Below are positions 1-6,796 of a stretch of 12,363 nucleotides of DNA, one piece after another. The position numbers were made by a program, and so were the translations under genes. This DNA comes from Pseudomonadota bacterium (GTDB lineage: Bacteria > Pseudomonadota > Gammaproteobacteria > UBA5335). The first letter of the stretch is position 1. Each line of letters starts with the position of its first letter. Where the stretch lies: the NCBI GenBank assembly GCA_021783685.1, contig JAJXTQ010000024.1, forward strand, positions 1 to 12,363. The letters are read 5' to 3'. Under the pieces are notes generated by a model. That model was not told the origin of the DNA. It worked only from the letters and a program-made list of their open reading frames with translations, and did not search any database.

Positions 1-181
1 TTCATAGTGGACAACGAACTGGTGAAGCAGGGAAAAGCGCTCTCAGGTGCCTGTCGGTCACGTCAACCGCCCGGTCGACAGAGGAACCCGACTTGCCACA
101 CCCCGGCGGCACAGGTTACCTTCCACCGATCATTGGGCGACAGCGCGCTCGCGCAGCGGCGATCAGGATGGAAAGGCAGGC
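1..181. other. Noncoding leader upstream of the M23 peptidase gene
   Basis: No convincing gene lies here. An open frame in the peptidase frame starts at a GTG at 47, but it has no ribosome binding site and codes for low-quality sequence. An imperfect inverted repeat has arms CTGTCG (51-56) and CGACAG (76-81); no T-run follows it. A weak sigma70-like candidate is TTGCCA (93-98) with TACCTT (117-122) at 18-base spacing, too poor to call. An ATG on the minus strand at 5-3 could begin a divergent gene outside the window. In related bacteria tyrS sits beside this peptidase, but five bases cannot show that. Confidence 0.5.
170..176 (+). promoter_or_regulatory. Ribosome binding site that fixes the M23 peptidase start
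   Basis: GGAAAGG lies five bases before the ATG at 182. This favours that codon over the upstream in-frame GTG at 47, which has no purine-rich site ahead of it. Confidence 0.6.
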
Positions 182-1651
182 ATGAAGGACCTCGGCGCTC
201 GCATTTCACAGGATTATAAGGCCCGCCCCACCGCAAAGCCTCAATCACCCAAAAGCAGCCCGTTGCACTGGTTCATTTTCGGGGCCGCGCTCCCCATCCT
301 GTCGCTGAGCTTCGCGCTTCATATGGGCGATGCCGCCGCGATGAGGCAGATGATCGAGCCGGGGGTCGGGGAGTCTCCCATCGTGATGGACGCGGAGCAG
401 TCCGAGGGCATTCTCCGGCTGACGGCACAGACCCTGAATGACATTCTGGGGGATGCGAGCCACGGCGGATCCGCAGATCTGCTGCAAGAAGATCGTCCGT
501 TCGCCCTGAATCCAACGGAGGATCCGTTCGTGGATCCGGACTGGATCTCCCTCACCGTGACTGCCGGCGATTCGCTGTCGCGCATCTTCGACCGCTTCGA
601 GCTGCCCCGGGAAGACCTGCGCGCCCTCTCTCAGATCGGCAGCCACAAACGCTACTTGCGCGATCTGCAGCCGGGCGACGAGTTTCGCATCAAGATCGAC
701 GATGGCGGCCGCATCGCCGAGCTGGTCCATGACGTCGATCCCTTGAAGACACTCCACCTGACGCGCAGCGGCGAGCAGTTCAAGTCCGAACTCATCACCC
801 ACCCTGTGGAAAGGCGGCCCGTCACGGCCCGCGGCACAGTCCGAAGCTCGCTGGTCCAGGCGGGCACCGAGGCCGGCCTCAGCTATGCCGCTGTCCTTCA
901 GTTCGCGGAGATCTTCGGCTATGAGATCGATTTTGCCCTCGATCTGCGCGAAGGCGACGAACTGACCGTCGTGTACGAGGCCGGCTTCAGAGACGGTGAA
1001 AAGGTCGTCACAGGACCCATTCTCGCGGCAGCGTTCACGAATCAGGGCAAGACCTACCGGGCGATTCGATACGGCAACGGTGACCAAGGCCGTTATTACG
1101 CGCCGGACGGTACCAGCCTGCGCAAGGCGTTCCTGCGCACGCCGGTCGATTTCAGCCGCATCAGCTCGGGGTTCAATCTCGGGCGGCGCCATCCCATCCT
1201 CAATACGATCCGCGCGCACAAGGGCGTGGATTATGCCGCGCCGGCGGGGACCGCCATCAAGGCGGCCGGTGACGGGAAAGTCATCTTCCAAGGCCGCAAA
1301 GGCGGCTACGGCAACGTCGTTGAAATCGCGCATGGCCAGCATCACAGCACGCTTTATGCGCACATGAGCCGCTTTGCCAAGGGGACATCGGTTGGCGCGG
1401 CGGTCCGCGCCGGCCAGACCATCGGCTACGTCGGATCCACCGGCCTTGCCACCGGCCCGCACTTGCACTACGAATTGCGGGTCGACGGCGTCCATCGCGA
1501 CCCCCTCAAGGTCAATACGGCGCTCGCAGACAACCTGACCGGCCGCGAACTCCGGGAATTCAGGCAGCAAGCCGCGCCGCTGCTGGCGAGCCTCGAACCG
1601 GCCCGTCCTACGCATCTGGCGCAGAATCGAGCCACGCCATCCGCCAACTGA
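182..1651 (+). CDS. M23 family murein DD-endopeptidase with OapA/LysM-like domain (MepM-like)
   Basis: Predicted 489-residue membrane-anchored peptidoglycan endopeptidase that would cut peptide cross-links in the periplasm. A basic N-terminus (residues 1-28) is followed by one hydrophobic segment (about 29-47), a signal anchor or uncleaved signal. Residues about 122-172 resemble the LysM-like OapA domain (TVTAGDSLSRIF, then LQPGDEF). A Csd3-type middle domain follows. The C-terminal LytM/M23 domain (about 325-445) keeps the expected zinc and catalytic residues: H346 and D350 (HKGVD), H394 (LYAH), H427 and H429 (HLHYE). All are present, so it should be active, unlike EnvC/NlpD-type regulators. 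I chose the ATG at 182 because GGAAAGG (170-176) lies five bases upstream; the frame stays open back to a GTG at 47 with no such site. anmK follows after 17 bases, probably co-transcribed. The exact cross-link specificity is not visible from sequence. Confidence 0.93.
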   Translation: MKDLGARISQDYKARPTAKPQSPKSSPLHWFIFGAALPILSLSFALHMGDAAAMRQMIEPGVGESPIVMDAEQSEGILRLTAQTLNDILGDASHGGSADLLQEDRPFALNPTEDPFVDPDWISLTVTAGDSLSRIFDRFELPREDLRALSQIGSHKRYLRDLQPGDEFRIKIDDGGRIAELVHDVDPLKTLHLTRSGEQFKSELITHPVERRPVTARGTVRSSLVQAGTEAGLSYAAVLQFAEIFGYEIDFALDLREGDELTVVYEAGFRDGEKVVTGPILAAAFTNQGKTYRAIRYGNGDQGRYYAPDGTSLRKAFLRTPVDFSRISSGFNLGRRHPILNTIRAHKGVDYAAPAGTAIKAAGDGKVIFQGRKGGYGNVVEIAHGQHHSTLYAHMSRFAKGTSVGAAVRAGQTIGYVGSTGLATGPHLHYELRVDGVHRDPLKVNTALADNLTGRELREFRQQAAPLLASLEPARPTHLAQNRATPSAN

Positions 1652-1668
1652 ACGGTCAACGTCCGCTG

Positions 1669-2778
1669 ATGCGCTTGATCGGCCTCATGTCCGGCACCAG
1701 CGCGGACGGCATCGATGCCGCCTTGCTGGGCATCCGAAACGGCTCGCCCACGCTGGAAGCCGTCCACTGCGAACCCCTGCCCGGCCGCCTTGCCCGTCAG
1801 ATTCGAGCCATCTCACGCCACCCGACGGGCGGTACGCTGGATGCGGCGCTCACGCTCGACCTGCAACTGGGCGCCTGTTTCGCACGCGCCGCTTTGACGC
1901 TCGTCCGGCGTGCCGGTCTGCACCCCACCGCGATTCACGCGATCGGCCTGCACGGTCAAACCCTGCGTCATCGTCCGAAACACCGCCACCCTTATTCCCT
2001 GCAGATGGCCAATGCCCAGCGCGTGGCGCTCGAAACCGGCATCACGACCATTGCCGATTGGCGCATGCGCGACATCCTGCTGGGCGGCGAAGGCGCGCCG
2101 CTGGTACCCCTATTCCATGCCGAAAGGTTCGCGTCCTCGCAGGAAACGCGCGCCGTTCTCAATCTGGGCGGCATCGCCAATCTGACGCTGCTGGATACCG
2201 AGGGGCGCATCGTCGCCGGCTTCGACTGTGGACCGGCGAACTGCCTAATGGATGCCTGGACGAGACAGCATCAGGGGTGCCGTCATGACGCGGATGGGGC
2301 GTGGGCTCGGACTGGCCGGGTCTTGCCCGAGTTGCTGGCGCGGATGCTGGCGGACCCCTATTTCGCTGCCCCGCCGCCCAAGAGCACCGGCCTGGACCGG
2401 TTCAATCCGAACTGGCTTCGGCAAAGCATGGCCCGGCTGGATGCGTCGATGGCGCCAGCGGACGTGCAACGCACGCTGCTCGAGCTTACGGTGGAATCCG
2501 CCGCCGCAGCGCTGGACGGAATGACCCCGGCGCCTCAACGCCTCCTGGTGTGCGGCGGTGGGGCACATAACGGCTTCGTCATGGAACGGCTGGCGGATCG
2601 GCTGGCGCCCGTGCCGGTCGAATCGACGGCAGCGCTGGGGTGGGATCCGGAATGGATCGAAGCCGCGGCGTTTGCCTGGCTGGCGCACCGCACCCTGAAT
2701 GGCGAACCGGGGAACGCGCCAACCGTCACCGGCGCCCGCCGGGCCGGCATCATGGGCGCCGTGTTTTTACCCGGCTAG
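1669..2778 (+). CDS. anmK: Anhydro-N-acetylmuramic acid kinase
   Basis: A 369-residue cytoplasmic kinase. It converts 1,6-anhydro-N-acetylmuramic acid and ATP to MurNAc-6-phosphate, opening the anhydro ring, so that murein fragments released by lytic enzymes can be recycled. The length is typical. Family motifs occur in order: MSGTSADGIDAA at 7-18 (nucleotide-binding loop), GLHGQTLRHRP at 93-103, the stretch from DWRMRD to APLVP around 130-147, NLGGIANLT at 165-173, FDCGPANCLMDAW at 185-197 with the expected catalytic aspartate at D186, and a C-terminal VCGGGAHN (ATP-binding) region. The DCGPAN variant of the usual DTGPGN is conservative and I do not read it as inactivating. It follows the M23 endopeptidase by 17 bases, and both act in peptidoglycan turnover. 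Its 3' end faces erpA across 52 bases. Confidence 0.97.
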   Translation: MRLIGLMSGTSADGIDAALLGIRNGSPTLEAVHCEPLPGRLARQIRAISRHPTGGTLDAALTLDLQLGACFARAALTLVRRAGLHPTAIHAIGLHGQTLRHRPKHRHPYSLQMANAQRVALETGITTIADWRMRDILLGGEGAPLVPLFHAERFASSQETRAVLNLGGIANLTLLDTEGRIVAGFDCGPANCLMDAWTRQHQGCRHDADGAWARTGRVLPELLARMLADPYFAAPPPKSTGLDRFNPNWLRQSMARLDASMAPADVQRTLLELTVESAAAALDGMTPAPQRLLVCGGGAHNGFVMERLADRLAPVPVESTAALGWDPEWIEAAAFAWLAHRTLNGEPGNAPTVTGARRAGIMGAVFLPG

Positions 2779-2830
2779 GCGTGCCCAAAGGCATTCTCGG
2801 CGCCGCCCCGATGACGGCATGCGCGCGCAC
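2779..2830. other. Convergent intergenic gap anmK/erpA without a clear terminator
   Basis: The two stop codons are 52 bases apart. The gap holds small GC-rich palindromes (CGGCGCCG; TGCGCGCGCA near 2820-2829) and a five-pair hairpin (GTGCC, loop CAAA, GGCAT) just after anmK. No T-run follows any stem on either strand, so I see no canonical Rho-independent terminator. Termination here may be Rho-dependent, or the transcripts may overlap. Confidence 0.45.
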
Positions 2831-3199
2831 CTATACGGAAAAAGACGAGCCGCAGCCGCAGGTGGTGGTGGCGTTGGGATTCCGGATCACGAAACGCTCA
2901 CCCTCCAGTCCCTCGGCATAGTCGATTTCCGCGCCCTGCAGATAGTGGATGCTCGTGGCATCGACCAGCAGAACGACGCCGGCGTTGGCGATCTGGACAT
3001 CGCCTTCCTGTTCGGTTTCATCGAAGGTGAACCCGTACTGGAACCCCGAACACCCGCCGCCGGAAACGAACACCCGCAGTTTCAGGTCGGGGTTCTTTTC
3101 CTCTTCCAGCAACTGACGCACCTTGCCGGCCGCCGCATCGGTGAAAAGCAGCGGCGTCGGCGCCGGGGGACTCATCGTTTCCGCACCTGCCTGATTCAT
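2831..3199 (-). CDS. erpA: Iron-sulfur cluster insertion protein ErpA (A-type carrier)
   Basis: A-type carrier that receives Fe-S clusters from the scaffold and passes them to apo-targets; in E. coli these include IspG/IspH and respiratory enzymes. As drawn it has 122 residues. The three cluster-binding cysteines are C50 ([11 protein letters not shown]) and C114/C116 ([10 protein letters not shown]). Starting at the internal Met9 (codon at 3175-3173) gives 114 residues with cysteines at 42, 106 and 108, which are the numbers and length I recall for E. coli ErpA. Both starts have a possible ribosome site: GAGG nine bases before the ATG at 3199, and AGGTG before Met9. I kept the longer form because its site is better, but the start is open. 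It lies 37 bases after ychF in the same direction and is probably the last gene of that run. IscA or SufA is less likely given the [13 protein letters not shown] ending. Confidence 0.95.
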   Translation of the reverse strand: MNQAGAETMSPPAPTPLLFTDAAAGKVRQLLEEEKNPDLKLRVFVSGGGCSGFQYGFTFDETEQEGDVQIANAGVVLLVDATSIHYLQGAEIDYAEGLEGERFVIRNPNATTTCGCGSSFSV

Positions 3200-3236
3200 G
3201 ATTTGGATCCTCGTCTACCTGCCCTTGCGAGCAGTC

Positions 3237-4325
3237 TTACACATTGAAACGGAAATGGACCACGTCGCCTTCTCGCAGGACATAATCCTTGCCTTCCAGA
3301 CGCCACTTGCCGGCCTCCTTGGCGCCCGCCTCACCCTTGCATGCCACGAAGTCCTCATAGCCGATGACCTCGGCACGGATGAAGCCGCGCTCGAAATCCG
3401 TGTGGATCACGCCAGCGCCCTGCGGCGCCGTGGCCCCGACGCGCACCGTCCAGGCCCGCACTTCTTTGACCCCGGCCGTGAAAAAAGTTTGCAGGCGCAG
3501 CAACTCGTATGCAGCACGGATCACCCGATCGAGTCCCGCCTCGGCCATGCCCAGATCGGCCAGAAACACCGCCCGGTCGGCTTCATCCAACTGCGCGATC
3601 TCAGCCTCGATGGCCGCGCAGATGGGGACCACCTGAGCGCCTTCAGCCGCCGCCATGCGCTGCAGGGCCTCCAGATGCGCCCCGCCACCGGACTCATCCA
3701 CGTTGGCGACATACATCAGGGGCTTGGCGGTGATCAGGTGCAGCTCGCGCAGGAGCAGATCGCGCGCATGCTCGTCGGTCACGCGGATGCGGGCAGCCTG
3801 GCCCTGGTCCAGGATGCGACTGACCTCCTGGAGCAGCGCCACATCGGCTTTGGCCACCGCATCGCCGCTCTTGGCCTTGCGTTCCAGCCGGGTGAGCGCC
3901 TTTTCGACGGTGGCGAGATCCGCCAGCGCCAGCTCGGTCTGGATCACCTCGACATCGGACAGGGGATCCACCCGGCCGGCGACGTGGATGACATTGGGAT
4001 CATCGAAGCAGCGCACGACATGCGCAATGGCATCGGTTTCCCGGATGTGCGCCAGGAACTGATTGCCCAGCCCCTCGCCCTTGGATGCGCCCGCCACCAG
4101 CCCGGCAATGTCGACGAACTCGACATGGGTGGGCAGGATGCGTTCGGGATGCACGATGTCCGCCAGCGCCGTCAGCCGGGGGTCGGGGACCGGCACCACA
4201 CCGACGTTGGGATCGATGGTGCAGAAGGGATAGTTCTCTGCCGCAATGGCCGCGCGCGTCAAGGCATTGAACAGCGTCGATTTGCCGACGTTGGGCAGGC
4301 CGACGATACCGCATTGGATACCCAT
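3237..4325 (-). CDS. ychF: Redox-regulated ATPase YchF (OLA1/Obg-related)
   Basis: A 362-residue cytoplasmic P-loop ATPase of the TRAFAC/Obg group that associates with ribosomes and is linked to oxidative-stress responses; length is typical. The N-terminal G domain shows the P-loop GLPNVGKS at 9-16, the DPNVG switch at 38-42 and DIAG at 72-75 (G3). The G4 position is NVDE (208-211), not NKxD, the known reason this family prefers ATP to GTP. A coiled-coil insertion rich in Lys, Glu and Ala spans about 125-180. The C-terminal TGS domain occupies about 280-362, ending DVVHFRFNV. Start: ATG at 4325, 15 bases after the pth stop, with only a weak GAG ahead of it, which suggests translation coupled to pth. 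The pth-ychF pair is widely conserved in proteobacteria. Nothing is missing or broken. Confidence 0.97.
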   Translation of the reverse strand: MGIQCGIVGLPNVGKSTLFNALTRAAIAAENYPFCTIDPNVGVVPVPDPRLTALADIVHPERILPTHVEFVDIAGLVAGASKGEGLGNQFLAHIRETDAIAHVVRCFDDPNVIHVAGRVDPLSDVEVIQTELALADLATVEKALTRLERKAKSGDAVAKADVALLQEVSRILDQGQAARIRVTDEHARDLLLRELHLITAKPLMYVANVDESGGGAHLEALQRMAAAEGAQVVPICAAIEAEIAQLDEADRAVFLADLGMAEAGLDRVIRAAYELLRLQTFFTAGVKEVRAWTVRVGATAPQGAGVIHTDFERGFIRAEVIGYEDFVACKGEAGAKEAGKWRLEGKDYVLREGDVVHFRFNV

Positions 4326-4340
4326 GGTTTCTCGCTTGCT

Positions 4341-4961
4341 TCAAGAATTGGGAGTGGGTGGGCGAGCGGTATTGAGCGTTTGCATCGCCCACGCCATCCG
4401 CCCGGCCAGCATGTCGGGAAAAACAGCCGCCGCGCTCATCAATGCCTCGTCGATCTGCCGCCGCTCCTCGCGCCCCGGGGGATGCAGCACATAGCTCACG
4501 ACCTGGTCGCGATGCCCGGGATGGCCGATACCGATGCGCAGGCGTGTGAAATCGCCCCCCAGCCGCGCCATGATGTCGCGCAGGCCATTGTGCCCGCCGT
4601 GGCCGCCCCCCTGCTTGATGCGGACGGTTCCGACCGGCAGGTCCAGCTCGTCATGGGCGATGAGCAAGGAGGCGGGCTCCAAGCGGTAATATGAGGCGAA
4701 CGCCTCGACCGCCTGACCGCTGTGATTCATGAAGGTGCTGGGCTTGAACAGCCAGAGCGTGGTGCCGGCAATCTCCAGCCGGCCCAGCTCGCCTTTCAGC
4801 CGCGCATCGGGCCGGAGCCGGATGCCCGCCCGATCGGCCAGCGTGTCTACCCACCAGAACCCGGCGTTGTGCCGCGTCTGGTCGTACTCGGCGCCGGGAT
4901 TGCCCAGTCCGATGACGGCCTGGGGAGGCGGCGGGGAACTCGCTTCGGAACCCCGCCCCAT
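4341..4961 (-). CDS. pth: Peptidyl-tRNA hydrolase
   Basis: Monomeric cytoplasmic enzyme that cleaves the ester bond of peptidyl-tRNA dropped from stalled ribosomes, recycling the tRNA. It has 206 residues from the ATG at 4961. Catalytic and binding motifs are complete: VIGLGNPG with N21, TRHNAGF with His31 (equivalent to catalytic His20 in E. coli), STFMNHSG, IAHDELDLPVG with the conserved aspartate, and GGHNGLRDI. The protein carries an 11-residue N-terminal extension relative to E. coli, including four consecutive prolines, before the first strand. A TTG six bases further upstream (4967) is in frame but overlaps the rplY stop; I prefer the ATG. No good ribosome site is visible, and the start is two bases past the rplY TGA, so translation is probably coupled to rplY. 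It is followed by ychF. Confidence 0.96.
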   Translation of the reverse strand: MGRGSEASSPPPPQAVIGLGNPGAEYDQTRHNAGFWWVDTLADRAGIRLRPDARLKGELGRLEIAGTTLWLFKPSTFMNHSGQAVEAFASYYRLEPASLLIAHDELDLPVGTVRIKQGGGHGGHNGLRDIMARLGGDFTRLRIGIGHPGHRDQVVSYVLHPPGREERRQIDEALMSAAAVFPDMLAGRMAWAMQTLNTARPPTPNS

Positions 4962-4963
4962 GG

Positions 4964-5578
4964 TCAACCCGCGTCTGGTGTTTCGGTCGGCTCGACCTTC
5001 GGCGGAATCACCGCGACCACGGCCAGATCGCCGGATTCGCCATGGCCGAGCGACGCGAGACGAACGGTTTCCGGCAGCGCCAGATCGGAAAGATGCAGGC
5101 TCTCGCCGATATCCAGAGCGCTCACATCCACCTCGATGAATTCAGGCAGATCCTTCGGCAGACAGATCACCTCGACTTCATTGAGCAGATGGGAGATCAC
5201 GCCGCCGCGCTTGGCCCCCACCGAGGCACCGTCCCCGACGAAATGCAGGGGCACATGGACATGCAGGGCCTGACCGGCCACCACGCGCTGGAAGTCGACG
5301 TGCTGGAGGATGCCCGCGCGGTAGACATGGCGCTGCAGCGCCTTCAGGATGACGCTCTGCGACACGCCGTCGACGTCCAGTTCCAGGACGTGCGAATAGA
5401 ACGCCTCGTGCTCCAGATGCTTCATCATCTCGTTGTTGCTGACGCTGATCGCCTGGGGCGGCTGATCTCCGCCGTAGACGATTCCCGGCACGTCGCCCTG
5501 CCGACGCAGGCGGCGGCTCGCACCTTTCCCCGCATCCGACCGGCTCGTGGCCGCCACTTTGAACGTTTCGACACTCAT
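4964..5578 (-). CDS. rplY: 50S ribosomal protein L25 (bL25), long Ctc/TL5 form
   Basis: Ribosomal protein that binds loop E of 5S rRNA in the central protuberance of the large subunit. At 204 residues it is the two-domain general-stress (Ctc/TL5) type, not the roughly 94-residue form of E. coli. The N-terminal 5S-binding domain (about 1-95) includes GASRRLRRQGDVPGIVYGG at 19-37 and the segment ending LQHVDFQRV; the C-terminal beta domain (about 96-190) contains VPLHFVG and a conserved GGV segment, with an acidic, proline-rich tail. I chose the ATG at 5578 because TTGGAG sits eight bases upstream; the frame extends ten codons further to a TTG without support. A 90-base leader with a strong hairpin separates it from prs. 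The pth start is two bases after its stop. Confidence 0.95.
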   Translation of the reverse strand: MSVETFKVAATSRSDAGKGASRRLRRQGDVPGIVYGGDQPPQAISVSNNEMMKHLEHEAFYSHVLELDVDGVSQSVILKALQRHVYRAGILQHVDFQRVVAGQALHVHVPLHFVGDGASVGAKRGGVISHLLNEVEVICLPKDLPEFIEVDVSALDIGESLHLSDLALPETVRLASLGHGESGDLAVVAVIPPKVEPTETPDAG

Positions 5579-5668
5579 TTCCGTTACTCCAAACGACCTT
5601 GCGGTCAATCTGCCCGCCGCGCGACCACGGCGGACGCCAAAGGACGGCTGGATCGCCGCCTCGTTTCG
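5579..5668 (-). promoter_or_regulatory. rplY leader with an 8-bp hairpin, a GNRA mini-hairpin and a strong SD
   Basis: The longest gap inside the minus-strand run. Read on the minus strand, 5635 to 5612 folds into an eight-pair stem (GUCCGCCG with CGGCGGGC, one U-G pair) with an eight-base loop. Next is GACC-GCAA-GGTC (5606-5595), a four-pair stem with a GNRA-type tetraloop, then the Shine-Dalgarno TTGGAG (5592-5587), eight bases before the ATG. No U-run follows the large stem, so it is not a standard terminator. It may pause, process or stabilise the prs-rplY transcript, or serve bL25 feedback control. The structure is seen; the role is inferred. Confidence 0.45.
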
Positions 5669-6664
5669 TCAATCGATATACAGCGAACTCACCGATTCAT
5701 CGCTCGCAATGCGGCGAATCGTCTCGGCCAGCACCTGCGCCACGCTCACCTGCCGGATCTTGCGGCAATTGGCGGCGGCGGACGTCAGCGGAATCGTGTC
5801 GGTCACCACCAGTTCATCGAGAACGGAGGATTCGATGCGCTGGATCGCCGGCCCCGAAAGGACCGCATGCGTCGCATAGGCGACGACCTGGGCCGCCCCC
5901 TGCTGCTTCAGCGCCGCGGCGGCCTGGCACAGCGTTCCGGCGGTGTCGACGATGTCGTCCACCAGCACGCAGAATTTGTCCTGCACGTTGCCGATGATGT
6001 GCATGACCTGAGATTCGTTGGCGCGCGCGCGGCGCTTGTCGATGATGGCCAGATCCGTGTCGTCGAGCCGCTTCGCGATCGCGCGGGCGCGCACCACGCC
6101 ACCGACGTCCGGGGATACCACGATCAGCTTGCGGTCCTTGCGCTGCTGCCAGATGTCGCCCAGCAAGATGGGCGAGGCATAGACGTTGTCGACGGGAATG
6201 TCGAAAAAGCCCTGGATCTGGTCCGCATGCAGATCGACCGTGAGCAGGTGCCGGATGCCCGCCGAGACCATCATGTTGGCGATGAGTTTCGCCGTGATCG
6301 GGACCCTGGCCGAGCGCACACGCCGGTCCTGGCGTGCATAGCCGAAGTAGGGCACCACCGCGATCACCTTGCGGGCCGAGGCGCGGCGCAGCGCATCGGT
6401 CATGATGAGCATTTCCATCACGTGATCGTTGGTGGGCGCGCTGGTGGTCTGGATGAGGAAGATGTCGCGACCGCGGACATTGTCCTCGATCTCGACCGTG
6501 ACCTCGCCGTCGCTGAACCGGCCGACGGCGGCCTTGCCCAGCGGCACCATGAGGTGATTGGCGATGGCCTGCGCCAAGGGCCGGTTCGCGGTGCCCGAGA
6601 AGACCATGAATCTGGCGCCGTCGAGGCCAGGACCTTGCCCTTCGAATGTCATCGTCATTCCCAT
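5669..6664 (-). CDS. prs: Ribose-phosphate pyrophosphokinase (PRPP synthetase)
   Basis: Makes 5-phosphoribosyl-1-pyrophosphate from ribose-5-phosphate and ATP, the precursor for purines, pyrimidines, histidine, tryptophan and NAD. Class I hallmarks are complete: GRFSDGE at 48-54, [12 protein letters not shown] at 111-122 (ATP contacts), [13 protein letters not shown] at 143-155, [14 protein letters not shown] at 184-197, the flexible catalytic loop [10 protein letters not shown] at 210-219, and the PRPP loop DDIVDTAGT at 236-244. As drawn it has 331 residues, about 16 more than the usual 315, because the ATG at 6664 gives an extra N-terminal segment. Other in-frame ATGs lie at 6658, 6652 and 6607; the last gives a family-like [13 protein letters not shown] start, and 6652 has GGGA just upstream. 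None has a strong ribosome site, so the start is uncertain. It follows tRNA-Gln by 47 bases. Confidence 0.96.
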   Translation of the reverse strand: MGMTMTFEGQGPGLDGARFMVFSGTANRPLAQAIANHLMVPLGKAAVGRFSDGEVTVEIEDNVRGRDIFLIQTTSAPTNDHVMEMLIMTDALRRASARKVIAVVPYFGYARQDRRVRSARVPITAKLIANMMVSAGIRHLLTVDLHADQIQGFFDIPVDNVYASPILLGDIWQQRKDRKLIVVSPDVGGVVRARAIAKRLDDTDLAIIDKRRARANESQVMHIIGNVQDKFCVLVDDIVDTAGTLCQAAAALKQQGAAQVVAYATHAVLSGPAIQRIESSVLDELVVTDTIPLTSAAANCRKIRQVSVAQVLAETIRRIASDESVSSLYID

Positions 6665-6711
6665 GTGGGGACAGCGATCCGCCGGCCCATGCGCGACGGA
6701 TCATTGGCAAC
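6665..6711 (-). other. tRNA-Gln/prs spacer with a perfect 6-bp inverted repeat
   Basis: Arms GATCCG (6676-6681) and CGGATC (6697-6702) are perfect inverted repeats around a 15-base GC-rich loop. The stem would form in the 3' trailer of the tRNA and just ahead of the prs start. No U-run follows, so termination is not indicated. It could guide the cut that frees the tRNA or protect the prs mRNA 5' end; this is inference. Confidence 0.4.
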
Positions 6712-6786
6712 TGGCTGGGGCGCCAGGATTCGAACCTAGGAATGCGGGGATCAAAACCCCGTGCCTTACCGCTTGGCTACGCCCCA
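6712..6786 (-). tRNA. tRNA-Gln (anticodon UUG)
   Basis: A 75-base cloverleaf with encoded CCA (6714-6712). The acceptor arm TGGGGCG pairs with CGCCCCA. The D arm is GCCAAGCGGTAAGGC. The anticodon stem CGGGG/CCCCG holds loop TTTTGAT with anticodon TTG at 6754-6752. The T arm is CTAGG-TTCGAAT-CCTGG, where one T-G pair is tolerated, and the discriminator is G. Overall it closely resembles E. coli tRNA-Gln as I remember it, including the weak first pair (U1-A72) typical of tRNA-Gln. It lies ten bases after the ispE stop and 47 before prs, so it is probably cut out of an ispE-prs transcript. The same placement occurs in Pseudomonas. Confidence 0.98.
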
Positions 6787-6796
6787 GTAAACTCCG

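Noticed and set aside
3..5. ATG on the - strand as the start of a divergent gene such as tyrS
   Set aside because: Context in related bacteria makes a neighbour such as tyrS plausible, but only one codon is inside the window and no ribosome site precedes it.
51..81. CTGTCG/CGACAG inverted repeat as a terminator or operator
   Set aside because: A six-base arm with a 19-base spacer and no T-run is weak. No matching copy was noticed elsewhere in the window.
245..1615. 456-codon open frame on the - strand
   Set aside because: It is antisense to the M23 peptidase in a matching codon register, shows no recognisable motif and has no ribosome site.
2185..2245. Possible inactive AnmK because of DCGPAN in place of DTGPGN
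   Set aside because: The catalytic aspartate and the NCLMDAW segment are kept and the other motifs are complete, so the changes look like ordinary family variation.
3198..4694. 498-codon open frame on the + strand
   Set aside because: It is antisense to ychF and part of pth and has composition-driven, low-complexity sequence; the minus-strand genes explain the region fully.
6440..6447. GCTGGTGG, identical to the E. coli Chi octamer
   Set aside because: It is a single copy inside prs in GC-rich coding sequence. Chance is a sufficient explanation and Chi sequences differ between lineages.
5042..6739. 565-codon open frame on the + strand
   Set aside because: It is antisense to rplY and prs, both of which carry complete family motifs. 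Its translation is rich in His, Asp and Arg with no domain, and it ends across the tRNA.
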